A stretch of DNA of 64,000 nt, from contig JAHXQP010000025.1 of the NCBI GenBank assembly GCA_019391515.1, positions 124,001 through 188,000 of the forward strand. The letters run 5' to 3'. This DNA is from Clostridiaceae bacterium. Lineage in GTDB: Bacteria; Bacillota; Clostridia; Tissierellales; Sporanaerobacteraceae. Under the pieces are notes generated by a model. It was not told the origin of the DNA. It did no database searches and worked only from the letters and a program-made list of their open reading frames with translations. This document shows, piece after piece, positions 54,222-63,243 of the stretch (its first letter is position 1; each line of letters starts with the position of its first letter). Position numbers and translations under genes: made by a program.

Positions 54222-54874
54222 ACAAAACCACCTCTTTTATTGTGTTTAAATAATTCCTTTTCTTTACTCAAAGAAATCTCTTCTTCTTTTGCACTTGGAG
54301 AAATAAATAAACACTTTGTTATATCCTTTAATTTATCTGGTTTAAGTTGTTTTAAATCTTCTTCAGTTTTAAAAACTGCATATTTAAACACTGTATTTTC
54401 TTGAAATTCTTTTGATAAATACATATCTCCCCATTGGCTATCCTTGTTTATAGTACCAATTACCATTTGTCCATTATCATTTAATACTCTAAACATTTCT
54501 TCTATAGCTCTTTTAGTATCCTTTATAAATTCAAATGCTGTAACTGAAATTACTGCATCAAAACAGTTAGCTTCAAATTGTAAATCATATACATTCATAT
54601 TATAAAATTGAATATCTAAATTCTCTTTTTTAGCTTTAGTCTTTCCTACTTTTAACATTTCTTCTGATATATCTATAGCCGTTACTTTACAACCCATCCT
54701 TGCTAATTTCATACTAAAATTACCTGTACCACAACCTACATCTAATACCTTAGTTCCTGGTTTTATTTTTAATAAATCAAAAACACATTTGGTTTCTACT
54801 TCATCTACAAAGTTTCCCATCTTTGTCTTATACCATTCGTCATAAAGCATGGCTTCATTATCAAAAAAAGACAT
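54200..54874 (-). CDS. Class I SAM-dependent methyltransferase
   Basis: The 224-aa protein has motif I VLDVGCGTGNFSMKLA (residues about 42-57), an acidic end of strand 2 (TAIDISEEML) and FDAVISVTAFEFI as motif IV. This fits the Methyltransf_11/UbiE group. The substrate is unknown. It overlaps the thiamine-binding-like gene, so both may serve one small-molecule pathway. It has a plain ATG 54874 with a weak AAAGTAGGG ribosome site. Confidence 0.88.
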   Translation of the reverse strand: MSFFDNEAMLYDEWYKTKMGNFVDEVETKCVFDLLKIKPGTKVLDVGCGTGNFSMKLARMGCKVTAIDISEEMLKVGKTKAKKENLDIQFYNMNVYDLQFEANCFDAVISVTAFEFIKDTKRAIEEMFRVLNDNGQMVIGTINKDSQWGDMYLSKEFQENTVFKYAVFKTEEDLKQLKPDKLKDITKCLFISPSAKEEEISLSKEKELFKHNKRGGFVCALWEK

Positions 54875-55026
54875 TTCATTCCCTACTTTCTATTTATTTT
54901 TATAACCTTAAACAAGTTCATTATGTCAAATATATAGTCTTTGCCCAACTTTTTTTAATACCAATTTAAAAATGATATCTGTGTCTGTTTCATTATCAAT
55001 ACAAATTAATGAAAAGAAAACATCTT

Positions 55027-55320
55027 CTATTTCACTTTTCTAGTATTAAAAGTACTACGTATCATTTTATAAACATCTTTATTTTCTCTTTTTAATGTCA
55101 TCCTTGTTGCTAATAATTCACCGCAATTAGGGCAAAGTAAAACTCCTAGATCCTTAGACAAATCAATAGAACTTTTAATAATTCTATCAATATGCATTCT
55201 TAACAAATTTCCTTTACCCACTTTTTGATATTTAACAATATCATATTTACAGTAACCACAAGAAACCACTAATATATAGCTGCCTTTTATTTTTTTATAA
55301 CAAGGGTTTTTATAAATCAA
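55027..55320 (-). CDS. Small zinc-ribbon-like protein, unknown function
   Basis: The 97-aa protein has two Cys pairs: VSCGYCKYD near residue 21 and LLCPNCGELL near residue 63. They would form one rubredoxin-like zinc site, with a basic C-terminus (NTRKVK). I do not recognise the family name. It has an AGGGGG ribosome site and stands between the methyltransferase and a truncated AraC gene without overlap. Confidence 0.7.
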   Translation of the reverse strand: MIYKNPCYKKIKGSYILVVSCGYCKYDIVKYQKVGKGNLLRMHIDRIIKSSIDLSKDLGVLLCPNCGELLATRMTLKRENKDVYKMIRSTFNTRKVK

Positions 55321-55387
55321 ATAATCCCCCTCTCTTTAATACACACTACTTATTAACTTACCGTCTTCCTTTTTTATATTCTTATAT

Positions 55388-55519
55388 TTAGTTATTATGC
55401 TGAAAATGATATGTTGAACAACAAGCAATCTTTGCAAGCTGTTCATAATTAATCTCATCTTCCAAATGTTCCTCAATATAATTTATTGCACTATTTAATC
55501 GTTCTATCCATTCCATCAT
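55388..55519 (-). pseudogene. Truncated AraC-family regulator (N-terminal fragment)
   Basis: From ATG 55519 (or 55516), after a perfect AAAGGAGGG site, the frame encodes MEWIERLNSAINYIEEHLEDEINYEQLAKIACCSTYHFQ and stops three codons later. This is the first helix-turn-helix of AraC regulators, which normally continue for about 250 more residues. The rest is missing from the window, so this is a decay product or a very small DNA-binding remnant. Its promoter region contains one copy of a 66-bp repeat. Confidence 0.75.
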
Positions 55520-55530
55520 GTTCCCTCCTT

Positions 55531-55596
55531 TTATAGTAAATATAATATAGAGGAATTATTTTTTCCTCTCATTTAATGCACAAATAAGAGAGATTG
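55531..55596. repeat. 66-bp repeat, copy A
   Basis: Nearly identical to 57761-57827 (two substitutions, one inserted base). Read on the minus strand it has CTCTC...GAGAG and GGAA...TTCC symmetries and a TATATTATA stretch. It ends at the ribosome site of the truncated AraC gene, so it looks like a promoter-operator segment. Confidence 0.85.
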
Positions 55597-55636
55597 TATA
55601 TCACTATATAAAATTTAAACCATACAATCTTCAATA

Positions 55637-55747
55637 TTATTTCTTCTTATTCAAACTGTTCCCTATAACTATACCAAAAACTAGTCCAATACTTATTCCA
55701 GTAGCTAAATTGTCTATTAAAATACCAAGAGTTTCATCACTCTTCAT
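55637..55747 (-). CDS. Small glycine-zipper membrane peptide (copy 2)
   Basis: A 36-codon frame from ATG 55747 to TAA 55637 encodes MKSDETLGILIDNLATGISIGLVFGIVIGN and a lysine tail. It shares the IDN-x3-GISIG core and the one-helix layout with the 42-aa peptide at 45308-45436. No neighbour is clearly linked. A type I toxin-like peptide is possible, but no antisense RNA signal was seen. Confidence 0.55.
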   Translation of the reverse strand: MKSDETLGILIDNLATGISIGLVFGIVIGNSLNKKK

Positions 55748-55940
55748 CTATACTAGCTTAACTACTACTCAAAAAAATTAAATCATTTGGAATAAAGAAA
55801 GAAAAAAATATAATAAAGATAATTTAATTTTAGGAAAAGGGCTTTTTTAATCATACCTTTTCCTATTTCTTTTTTTCTTGAGATTTTTGCTATAATGTAT
55901 ACATTCTAATACATGAAATTAGTCAAATTATTTAATTCGA

Positions 55941-57596
55941 TTATAATTCTTTAAGGTTAGTTAAAATATTGGTAATAGGTGGCACTACTTGTTTTTTTCT
56001 AGATAAAACATCTGGTACATAAAAAGAATCATTATCAAGAGTTTTCCCAAACGCTTTAGCTACCAATTCTTTGTTCTGCCCTACTACAATCATTTCTGAT
56101 GCTTCTTTGAATATATCTGTTAACATAAGTATAAATATAGAATAGCCTTGTTCTTTTGATAGTTGTTCCATTAAAGATATTAAATCTGATTTCATATCTT
56201 TCAAACTATCTGGATCCATAGTATATACTTGTGCTATACCAATATTGCTGTCTTCTATGGTAAACTTTTTAAAATCTTGTTTTAACAATTCTTCAGGTGT
56301 TCTACCTACTAATGAAGTGCCTGCTTTAAACATTTCCATAGCAAATTTCTCTATATCTAAATTTGCTATACTTGCTAATCTTCTTAATATTATTTTATCC
56401 ATATTAGTAGATGTAGGCGATCTAAATAATAGGGTGTCAGATATTATAGCAGCAGCCAATACTCCCGCTATTTTCTTAGAAGGTCTTCTTCCATTTTCAA
56501 ATAGTATAGAACCAATTATTGTCGATGTACTTCCTACTGGTTCGTTTCTAAAGTATATTGGATTACTTGTAAATACATCTGCTACTCTATGGTGATCTAT
56601 AATCTCTAAAATTTCACATTCTTCTAGTCCATCTACCGACTGGCTTCTTTCATTATGATCCACTAAAATTACTTTTTTCTTCATATTAGAGATTAAATGA
56701 TATCTAGATATTAATCCTACTACTTTATTGTTATTATTATCGTCTATCACTGGATAAGATCTGTATCTTGTCTGAGACATCGTATCCTTTACATCATCTA
56801 CTAAATCTTCTAGTGTGAACACTACTAAGTCCTCTTTAGTCATTACATGGCTAATAGGAACAGACTGTGTTATCAATCTCGATGTTGTAAATGTATCATA
56901 AGGTGTAGAAAGTATGGTTACACCTTTTTGTTGTGCAATTTTTATGATTTTTTCATCTGTTTTCATACTACCTGTTACAATCATCAAAGATATATTTCTA
57001 TTTATGGCAAGTTCTTGCGCATCTTTTCTATTTCCACATATGATTATATCATTCTCCTCTATATATTCTCCTATAGATTTTGGCTCCATTGCTAAAACTA
57101 AAAGCTTTCCAGTTATAGGTTTTATTTTTTCTGGAATAGTAATAATTTCAGCTGCAAGAGTATCTTTAATATTATCTATAGTAGTACCTGCTTTTCCTAA
57201 AATACCATTATCCCATACATCTATGTATGCTCCTATTATATCCGATACAGTTACAATACCTGAAAGTTGTTCATTTTCATCTATAACAGGAAGACAATTT
57301 AAATTGTTTTTTTTCATCAATTCTAAAGCCTTACGTAAAGATATATCTGGACTAACTGGTGCTATTTTATCAAAATCTAAATCCTCTACACTTATTCTTA
57401 CTGTTTCTAAAACAGTAGGAGGTTCAACCCCAAAATATTCTAATATAAATTTTGTTTCTCTGTTCATATCTCCTAATCTTACAGGAATAGCATTAATATC
57501 TCCAGTTGCATTTTTATATTCTGCATAGGCTAAAGCTGCACATATAGAATCTGAGTCTGGATTTTTATGCCCTATAATATATACTGTTTCCTTCAT
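55941..57596 (-). CDS. ppaC: Family II Mn-dependent inorganic pyrophosphatase with CBS and DRTGG domains
   Basis: The 551-aa protein has the DHH domain split by a regulatory insert. N-terminal metal motifs are HKNPDSDS and the later LVDHNE and DHHRVAD. The insert holds CBS1 (residues about 68-130), a DRTGG domain (about 135-245) and CBS2 (about 250-310). A DHHA2 domain with GRTPEELLKQDFK ends it. This is the nucleotide-regulated clostridial pyrophosphatase type: AMP or ADP inhibit and ATP or diadenosine polyphosphates activate. It removes PPi from biosynthesis. Upstream lie an attenuator-like hairpin and a 15-bp palindrome, so its leader may be regulated. Confidence 0.95.
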   Translation of the reverse strand: MKETVYIIGHKNPDSDSICAALAYAEYKNATGDINAIPVRLGDMNRETKFILEYFGVEPPTVLETVRISVEDLDFDKIAPVSPDISLRKALELMKKNNLNCLPVIDENEQLSGIVTVSDIIGAYIDVWDNGILGKAGTTIDNIKDTLAAEIITIPEKIKPITGKLLVLAMEPKSIGEYIEENDIIICGNRKDAQELAINRNISLMIVTGSMKTDEKIIKIAQQKGVTILSTPYDTFTTSRLITQSVPISHVMTKEDLVVFTLEDLVDDVKDTMSQTRYRSYPVIDDNNNNKVVGLISRYHLISNMKKKVILVDHNERSQSVDGLEECEILEIIDHHRVADVFTSNPIYFRNEPVGSTSTIIGSILFENGRRPSKKIAGVLAAAIISDTLLFRSPTSTNMDKIILRRLASIANLDIEKFAMEMFKAGTSLVGRTPEELLKQDFKKFTIEDSNIGIAQVYTMDPDSLKDMKSDLISLMEQLSKEQGYSIFILMLTDIFKEASEMIVVGQNKELVAKAFGKTLDNDSFYVPDVLSRKKQVVPPITNILTNLKEL

Positions 57597-57671
57597 TTTC
57601 TCCTCCTCTAATACTTATCTTTAGTTTGTACAAAATAAAATTGTAATTTTGTTTAATATAAGTTTACCACA

Positions 57672-57706
57672 CAAAAGTATATTATACAGATTATAATATA
57701 CTTTTG
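57672..57706. repeat. 15-bp-arm palindrome in the ppaC leader
   Basis: CAAAAGTATATTATA (57672-57686) and TATAATATACTTTTG (57692-57706) are perfect inverted repeats with a 5-base loop, 76 bases upstream of ppaC. There is no long T-run, so it could be an operator or an RNA hairpin. Confidence 0.8.
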
Positions 57707-57724
57707 CGAACCAATTATAACTTA

Positions 57725-57762
57725 AATCAAAAAGGTGCTTACCTTTTTAGGCAAACACCTTT
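57725..57762 (-). terminator. Terminator or attenuator between hsdS and ppaC
   Basis: Minus strand AAAGGTGTTTGCC (57762-57750) pairs with GGTAAGCACCTTT (57743-57731), followed by TTTTGATTT. It ends transcription from hsdS or attenuates a start within repeat copy B. Confidence 0.7.
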
Positions 57763-57827
57763 ATAGTATATATAATATAGATGAATTATTTTTTCCCTCT
57801 CATTTAATGCACAAATAAGAGAGATTG
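57761..57827. repeat. 67-bp repeat, copy B
   Basis: Copy of 55531-55596. On the minus strand it runs straight into the hairpin at 57762-57725, so if it is a promoter the product would be a very short RNA. The remainder of the gap, 57828-57917, has no recognisable content. Confidence 0.85.
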
Positions 57828-57917
57828 ATATAATACCACTGTCCTTCAATTAAAGCTTTTTTATTCATTTTATTATATCATAAATGTTGCGTTATACTGG
57901 TTTATTGAATACTATAT

Positions 57918-59132
57918 CTATATAAACATTCTCTGCATTAATCCTTTTTTAAACTTTTTATATTCTTCTAATTTTTCTTCTTCTAATTCTATTTTTTTGT
58001 CTATTGATGATAGGAAATTGGCTATTTTTGTTTGTTCTTCTTTTATTGGAATACTAATTATTACATCTTTAAATAAATTATATTTTAATGTTAAGGTATC
58101 AGAAGTCATGCCTTGAGATTTTTTATAAAATTTATGTATTACTTCTGACTGCTTAAAATAGTAACCAATAAATTCTGGATTTATATTTCCTAACATATTT
58201 ATTACTACATATGCCGAACTTACTATTCCATTATATTTTGAAATTCCACTTGCTCCTTGCCACATTCTCATAGAATTATATACAAGATTATTTTTACGAA
58301 CTACTTTATAATTAGATTTATTTTCACTGGAAATATCTCTTTCTCCTAACTCACTTTGTTTTTTAATACCATCATGCAAAGTTACAGAGAGTAATTCATC
58401 AAATTTATTATAGTCTTTATACTTTATTATGCTTTCTTTACTTATCTCCTCCAATTTCTTCTCTTCCCAATCAGGATAATTATTTCCATTATCGTCTTTA
58501 AATCTTATTTCTTGACTAAATATTCTTTGCATCATGCCTTTTTTATATTTTTTAAGATTCTCTATTTTTTCTTGTTGTAGTTCTAGTTTTTTATCTATTT
58601 TATAGAAAAAACCTCCTATTTTTTGTTGTTCTTGGAGTGATGGAATATAAACTTTAACTTTTATTAAATTATCATTATATAAGTGGACTACAGATGCACC
58701 TTCAGCAATTTTTGCAATGTCTATTTTTCTTACAGAATTAATTTGATAACTTAAAAATTTACTACTAACTACATTTACTTTTGGACTTAACACATTTATA
58801 TCTCCACCTAAAGCCACATTATCTTTAAATAAAGCAGATACCATTGACATATCCAATGCTGTTTCACCTGATGATGGTATTAATATATCTCCTTTTTGTC
58901 CAAAAAATAAATTCTTTTTATCTATATTAGTATAACTATTTACTTCTTTTACTACCTCGCCATATGTTGTATATAATTGTCCATATAGAATACATTTTAT
59001 TCCTTTATCTGTTAATTTTGACTTTGGTATTCCTTTTCCTTTTTTTAAATTACCAATCTCCCCTAACTTCTTCTCTTCCCATTCTCCTTCAAATTCTGGA
59101 AATCTCAGTTTTGGTACTAATCTTTCTTCCAA
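57918..59132 (-). CDS. hsdS: Type I restriction-modification specificity subunit
   Basis: The 404-aa protein has two target-recognition domains. TRD1 starts at RFPEFEGEWEEKKLGEI and ends at IPSLQEQQKIGGFFYKIDKKLELQQEKIENLKKYKKGMMQRIF. TRD2 starts at YPDWEEKKLEEIS and ends with a matching IPIKEEQTKIANFLSSIDKKIELEEEKLEEYKKFKKGLMQRMF helix. The repeated central and C-terminal conserved helices are typical of a full, two-TRD HsdS. It defines the DNA sequence for HsdM and HsdR, 15 bases after hsdM. The other S-like gene at 60685-61242 gives this locus an extra half subunit. Confidence 0.95.
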   Translation of the reverse strand: MEERLVPKLRFPEFEGEWEEKKLGEIGNLKKGKGIPKSKLTDKGIKCILYGQLYTTYGEVVKEVNSYTNIDKKNLFFGQKGDILIPSSGETALDMSMVSALFKDNVALGGDINVLSPKVNVVSSKFLSYQINSVRKIDIAKIAEGASVVHLYNDNLIKVKVYIPSLQEQQKIGGFFYKIDKKLELQQEKIENLKKYKKGMMQRIFSQEIRFKDDNGNNYPDWEEKKLEEISKESIIKYKDYNKFDELLSVTLHDGIKKQSELGERDISSENKSNYKVVRKNNLVYNSMRMWQGASGISKYNGIVSSAYVVINMLGNINPEFIGYYFKQSEVIHKFYKKSQGMTSDTLTLKYNLFKDVIISIPIKEEQTKIANFLSSIDKKIELEEEKLEEYKKFKKGLMQRMFI

Positions 59133-59147
59133 ATTGCTACCTCCTTC

Positions 59148-60692
59148 CTAGAGTCCTAGTTCTTTTAAATATTTATCTATTTCTTCATCTATTTCACTTA
59201 TTTCTTTATCTATTTCATTTAATCTTACCTTTACTTCATCTATATCTATTCTTGGTTCTGGTTCGAAGGTATCTACATATCTTGGGATGTTTAAGTTATA
59301 GTCGTTTTCTTCTATTTCTTCTAATGTAGCATTGTGAGAATACTTGTCTATTTCCTCCCTGTTTGCATAGGTATTAACTATCTTTTCTATGTCTTCTTGT
59401 CTTAGCATATTCTTATTTCCTACTTTTTGAAAACCTTTTGATGCATCTATGAAAAGAATGGTATCATCTTCTCTTCTACATTTCTTATATACTAATATGA
59501 CTGTAGGTATTCCTGTACCATAGAATAAATTTTCTGGCAATCCTATTACTGCATCTAAGTAATTTTTACCTTTAATTAAATATTTTCTAATATTTTCTTC
59601 TGCTCCTCCTCTGAATAATACTCCATGAGGTAAAACTACTGCCATTGTTCCATTGTCTGCTAAGTGGTGGATCATATGCTGAACAAATACATAGTCTGCA
59701 CGAGATTTTGGTGCAAGTTTTCCATATCCTGAAAATCTTTCGTCTTGTTCAAATTTCTTATCACTACTCCATTTTGAACTATATGGTGGATTTGCTACTA
59801 CTGCTTCAAACTCCATTCCCATATGTTGTGGTTCTTCTATTGTATCTGCATTTTGTATATCGAATCTCGAATGATGTACTTCGTGAAGTAACATATTCAT
59901 TCTTGCTAAGTTAAAGGTTGTAGAATTTAATTCTTGTCCATAAAACTTACCTACCTTAGCTTCTTTATTTACTCTTAAAAGAAGTGAACCTGAACCACAA
60001 GTTGGGTCATATACATCTTTTAATTCTTCTTTTTCCAATGTTACAATCTTAGCTAGTACTTTACTTACTCCTTGTGGTGTATAGAATTCTCCAGCTTTCT
60101 GTCCTGCATTTGCAGCAAATTTACCAATTAAATATTCATAAGTATCTCCTAATATATCTATCTCTGTATCGTCTTGTGTAAAAGAAATTTCATTTACAAG
60201 CACTAATATTTTAGCCATTAAATTGGATCTTGCTTTTACTGTTTTCCCTAATTTTGTAGATGAAAGGTCCATATCATCAAATAAGTTTTCAAATGTCTCT
60301 TGTGAATCTTGTCCTAGTGTAGATTCTGTTATATTGTTTATTGCCTCTATAAGATATTCTACATCAAATTTTCCACTATCCCCTTTTTCTATTTCTTCTA
60401 TCATAGTTGAAAAAAGATACTCTGGTTCTATCATATACCCTCTTTGCTCTATTAAAGCCTTTGTCAAAGGTTCTCTTATTTCTTTCATTTTCCAAGCTTC
60501 CCTATATGTCATACTATCATTTTTTAAAATATAGTTTGCTCTTTGTTCCACCTTTTCAGATAAATATCTATAAAATATTACTCCTAATATATAATCCTTA
60601 AACTCATTAGCATTCATATTTCCTCTTAGCTCATTTGCCATATTCCACAATTTCTTATATAGTTCCTGTTGATGTAATTTTTCTTTAACCAT
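59148..60692 (-). CDS. hsdM: Type I restriction-modification DNA methyltransferase
   Basis: The 514-aa protein has an N-terminal HsdM_N helical domain (ELYKKLWNMANELRGNMNANEFKDYILGVIFYRYLSEKV) and the N6-adenine methyltransferase core: FYTPQGVSKVLAKIV, motif I YDPTCGSGSLLLRV, motif IV VVANPPYSSKW. All catalytic blocks are intact, so methylation should work even if restriction does not. The C-terminus is coiled and acidic. It overlaps the half-S gene by eight bases. Confidence 0.96.
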   Translation of the reverse strand: MVKEKLHQQELYKKLWNMANELRGNMNANEFKDYILGVIFYRYLSEKVEQRANYILKNDSMTYREAWKMKEIREPLTKALIEQRGYMIEPEYLFSTMIEEIEKGDSGKFDVEYLIEAINNITESTLGQDSQETFENLFDDMDLSSTKLGKTVKARSNLMAKILVLVNEISFTQDDTEIDILGDTYEYLIGKFAANAGQKAGEFYTPQGVSKVLAKIVTLEKEELKDVYDPTCGSGSLLLRVNKEAKVGKFYGQELNSTTFNLARMNMLLHEVHHSRFDIQNADTIEEPQHMGMEFEAVVANPPYSSKWSSDKKFEQDERFSGYGKLAPKSRADYVFVQHMIHHLADNGTMAVVLPHGVLFRGGAEENIRKYLIKGKNYLDAVIGLPENLFYGTGIPTVILVYKKCRREDDTILFIDASKGFQKVGNKNMLRQEDIEKIVNTYANREEIDKYSHNATLEEIEENDYNLNIPRYVDTFEPEPRIDIDEVKVRLNEIDKEISEIDEEIDKYLKELGL

Positions 60693-61242
60693 TCATGATT
60701 TCCTCCTCATTTATTGTTATTAATGATTTTTCTAGTAGTTCTTCTCTTTCTGCAAATAGTTGCTTTCGCTTTCTATTTAATCTATTTACTTTTCCTAGCT
60801 TTCTTTGAAATTCAATATTTGGCAATTTTACATTCATCTTTCTGAATTCATTTATAGGAATACTCATAATTATTGAACCTTGTTTTATTTTATAGAGTTC
60901 CCTTTTAAAACTTTCGCTTTTAGCTATATACCATTCTAAATAATCGGGATCTACAGTATTTCTATCTTTAATCTCTATTATTATATAATTGGAAGGTATG
61001 ACCTTTCCTAAATCTTTTTTATTTGCTTTTTTAGCATTATAAGATGTAAGATTAAGTAATATCATATCTTCTCTAACTACTGGTATATTTTGATTAGTTT
61101 CTTCCATAAGCTTTGGTACTATTATACTAGATTCATTTTCAAAAGAATATACTGTCCTTTTTTCTGTTTCCATAGTATTATCTATTCTAATCCTACTTAA
61201 AGGTATTCCTTGGGTTATTTCTACTATTTCTTTAAGCCTCAT
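60685..61242 (-). CDS. Half-size type I specificity (HsdS-like) subunit
   Basis: The 185-aa protein has one target-recognition domain: RLKEIVEITQGIPLSRI at the start, GSIIMSIPINEFRKMNVKLPNIEFQRKLG at the end, and a helix (NRLNRKRKQLFAEREELLEKSL). Half subunits can dimerise to recognise palindromic split sites or swap with HsdS domains. It sits between hsdR and hsdM, overlapping hsdM. Whether it supports HsdM or blocks HsdS is unknown. Confidence 0.85.
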   Translation of the reverse strand: MRLKEIVEITQGIPLSRIRIDNTMETEKRTVYSFENESSIIVPKLMEETNQNIPVVREDMILLNLTSYNAKKANKKDLGKVIPSNYIIIEIKDRNTVDPDYLEWYIAKSESFKRELYKIKQGSIIMSIPINEFRKMNVKLPNIEFQRKLGKVNRLNRKRKQLFAEREELLEKSLITINEEEIMNG

Positions 61243-61253
61243 TCCAACCCTCC

Positions 61254-63218
61254 TTATTTATATTCTTCTGATACCTCTCTTATAAATGTTTCTATTTCCT
61301 GAGATTTATTAACATTTTCTAAAAAAGAGTATTTTGCTTCTGTCAAAGTATCACTTAACTCTTCCCTGTCTATTATTCCACTAAATTCATATTCTTGTAT
61401 TAGTCTCTCTACTTGTTCTTCTGGAAGCCTATTCTTTATTGCAAAATCATTTATCATTCTTTCTTTTCTCTCTATTTCAAACTCCGTAAACGCCTTGTCT
61501 ATAGAATCTTCATTACTTAGTTTTGGAACTACTTTATCTAAAAACTCTTTAATAAGTTCTACTTTATTCCTAAGTTCTATACTGTCAGCTCTATCTAATT
61601 CTTTTACAATGTAGCTTATATCTTCTTTTCGTTTTTCTTCATTTTCTAAATCTATCTTTCTGATTAAATTCATGATATAATCTACATTTATTTTATCTCT
61701 ATGCATTATTTCAAGAGCAAAATCTATATCATCAAGAATAGATACTTTTTCTTTTTTATTTTTATCATGATTTTCTTTAATAAGTAAATATTTACTTTTA
61801 TAATCTTGATAGTCTTGAATATCCATTCCTATTGTTTCTTCTGTAAATTCAAATTCATCAAAGTTTTCCATTTTAACTAACGTTTTGGTTAAATCTCTAA
61901 ATGTTATCACAAATTCCTTTTGTTTTTCTTCACTTTTAATACTATCTATACTTTCAGGTGTTGGAGCAATATTTAAAAGCGCATTTATTTGTTTTTTAAA
62001 CTGTTCTAAATATTCATCAAAAGATTTAGCCAAAACTAAATCTATATCATCGGTTTTTGAAAATATTTTTAAAGCTTCATCTGTAGCCTCTTTTAGGTTT
62101 CTAAAGCATACTATATTTCCATAAGGTTTTTTATCAGAGTCTAGTCTATTAGTTCTTGAATATGCTTGAAGTAAATTATGATATTTCAAGTTTTTATCAA
62201 CATAAAGAGTATTTAACTTTTTAGAGTCAAATCCTGTTAAAAACATATTTACAACTAGAAGTATATCTATCTTTGTCTCCCTTACTTTCTTGTCTACATC
62301 TGCTCTATATGCATCATAATTATCTGTAGAATAGTTAGTATTAAACATTTCGTTATAATCTTTAATCATTCTTTCTAAACTATCTCTTCCATGAACTTTA
62401 TCTTCACTTAAATCTGGGTTTGGCTCATATGTAAATATACTAGCAATTTTAAAATCATGGTCTAGTTCTTTGAATTTATCATAATATTTTACTAAGGATT
62501 CTATACCATCCGTTGCAAATATTGCGTTATAGCCTTTACTTCTTGCCCTTTGATCATGATACCCTATTATGTGTCTTGCCACTAAATCTATTCTATCATC
62601 TGCCTGCCAAACTTCTTCAGTATTTATAGCTTGTACTTTTTCCGCAGCTATTTCATCTAGTTTAGCTCCAAGTGTATTTATATAGGTTACTAAAAAACCT
62701 AGAACATTTCCATCATGAATTGCATCTTTTATTAGATAATAATGTAAACATTTATCAAATAAATCTGCTGTAGTTCTATCATCTTCTGATTTATTTTCTG
62801 GAAGTCTTGGGGTACCTGTAAATCCAAAATACTGGCTGTTTTGGAAATGCTCTTTTATAGCTGTATGCATCTTTCCAAATTGAGATCTGTGACATTCATC
62901 TATTATAAATATAACTTTTTTATTTTTATAAGGTTCCATAATATTCTTATATTTAGGATTTTTAATAGCATTACTCATTTTTTGGATAGTAGTGACTATA
63001 ATGGGATTCATAATATCCTTTATTTGTTCAACTAAATTATCTGTACTATCCGTTCTATCTACTGAACCGGGTTGAAAATCATTGAACTCTTTTTCTGTTT
63101 GATGGTCTAAATCCTGTCTATCTACTAAGAAAAATACTTTATCTATACCTTCTTCATTTGAAAGTATTTGACTTGCTTTAAATGATGTAAGTGTTTTACC
63201 TGATCCCTCTCGTGTCAA
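61254..63218 (-). pseudogene. hsdR: 5'-truncated type I restriction subunit HsdR (helicase part only)
   Basis: The 654-aa frame begins at TTG 63218, immediately before the ATP-binding motif GSGKTLTSFKA. It contains the full SF2 motor: FLVDRQDLDHQ, DECHRSQFG, FGFTGTPRL, LLVVNMFLTGFDSK and YSRTNRLD, then the helical C-terminal domain. Normal HsdR has about 250-300 more N-terminal residues carrying the PD-(D/E)xK nuclease. Upstream the frame reads only NLQVFSIIPL before a TAG, with no HsdR similarity, so the gene was joined to other DNA at about 63215. Restriction by this protein alone is unlikely. It starts 26 bases after a GIY-YIG-like gene. Confidence 0.75.
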
Positions 63219-63243
63219 GGGTATGATAGAAAATACTTGTAAA

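Noticed and set aside
55832-55880. AGGAAAAGG / CCTTTTCCT hairpin followed by T run on the plus strand
   Set aside because: No plus-strand gene ends there, and on the minus strand there is no T-tract after it; not called as a terminator for ppaC.
56914-57528. 204-aa plus-strand frame
   Set aside because: Antisense to ppaC, low-complexity Ser/Ile/Phe composition, no family resemblance.
55531-57827. CRISPR-like repeats
   Set aside because: Only two copies, 2.2 kb apart, with genes in between; no regular spacers.
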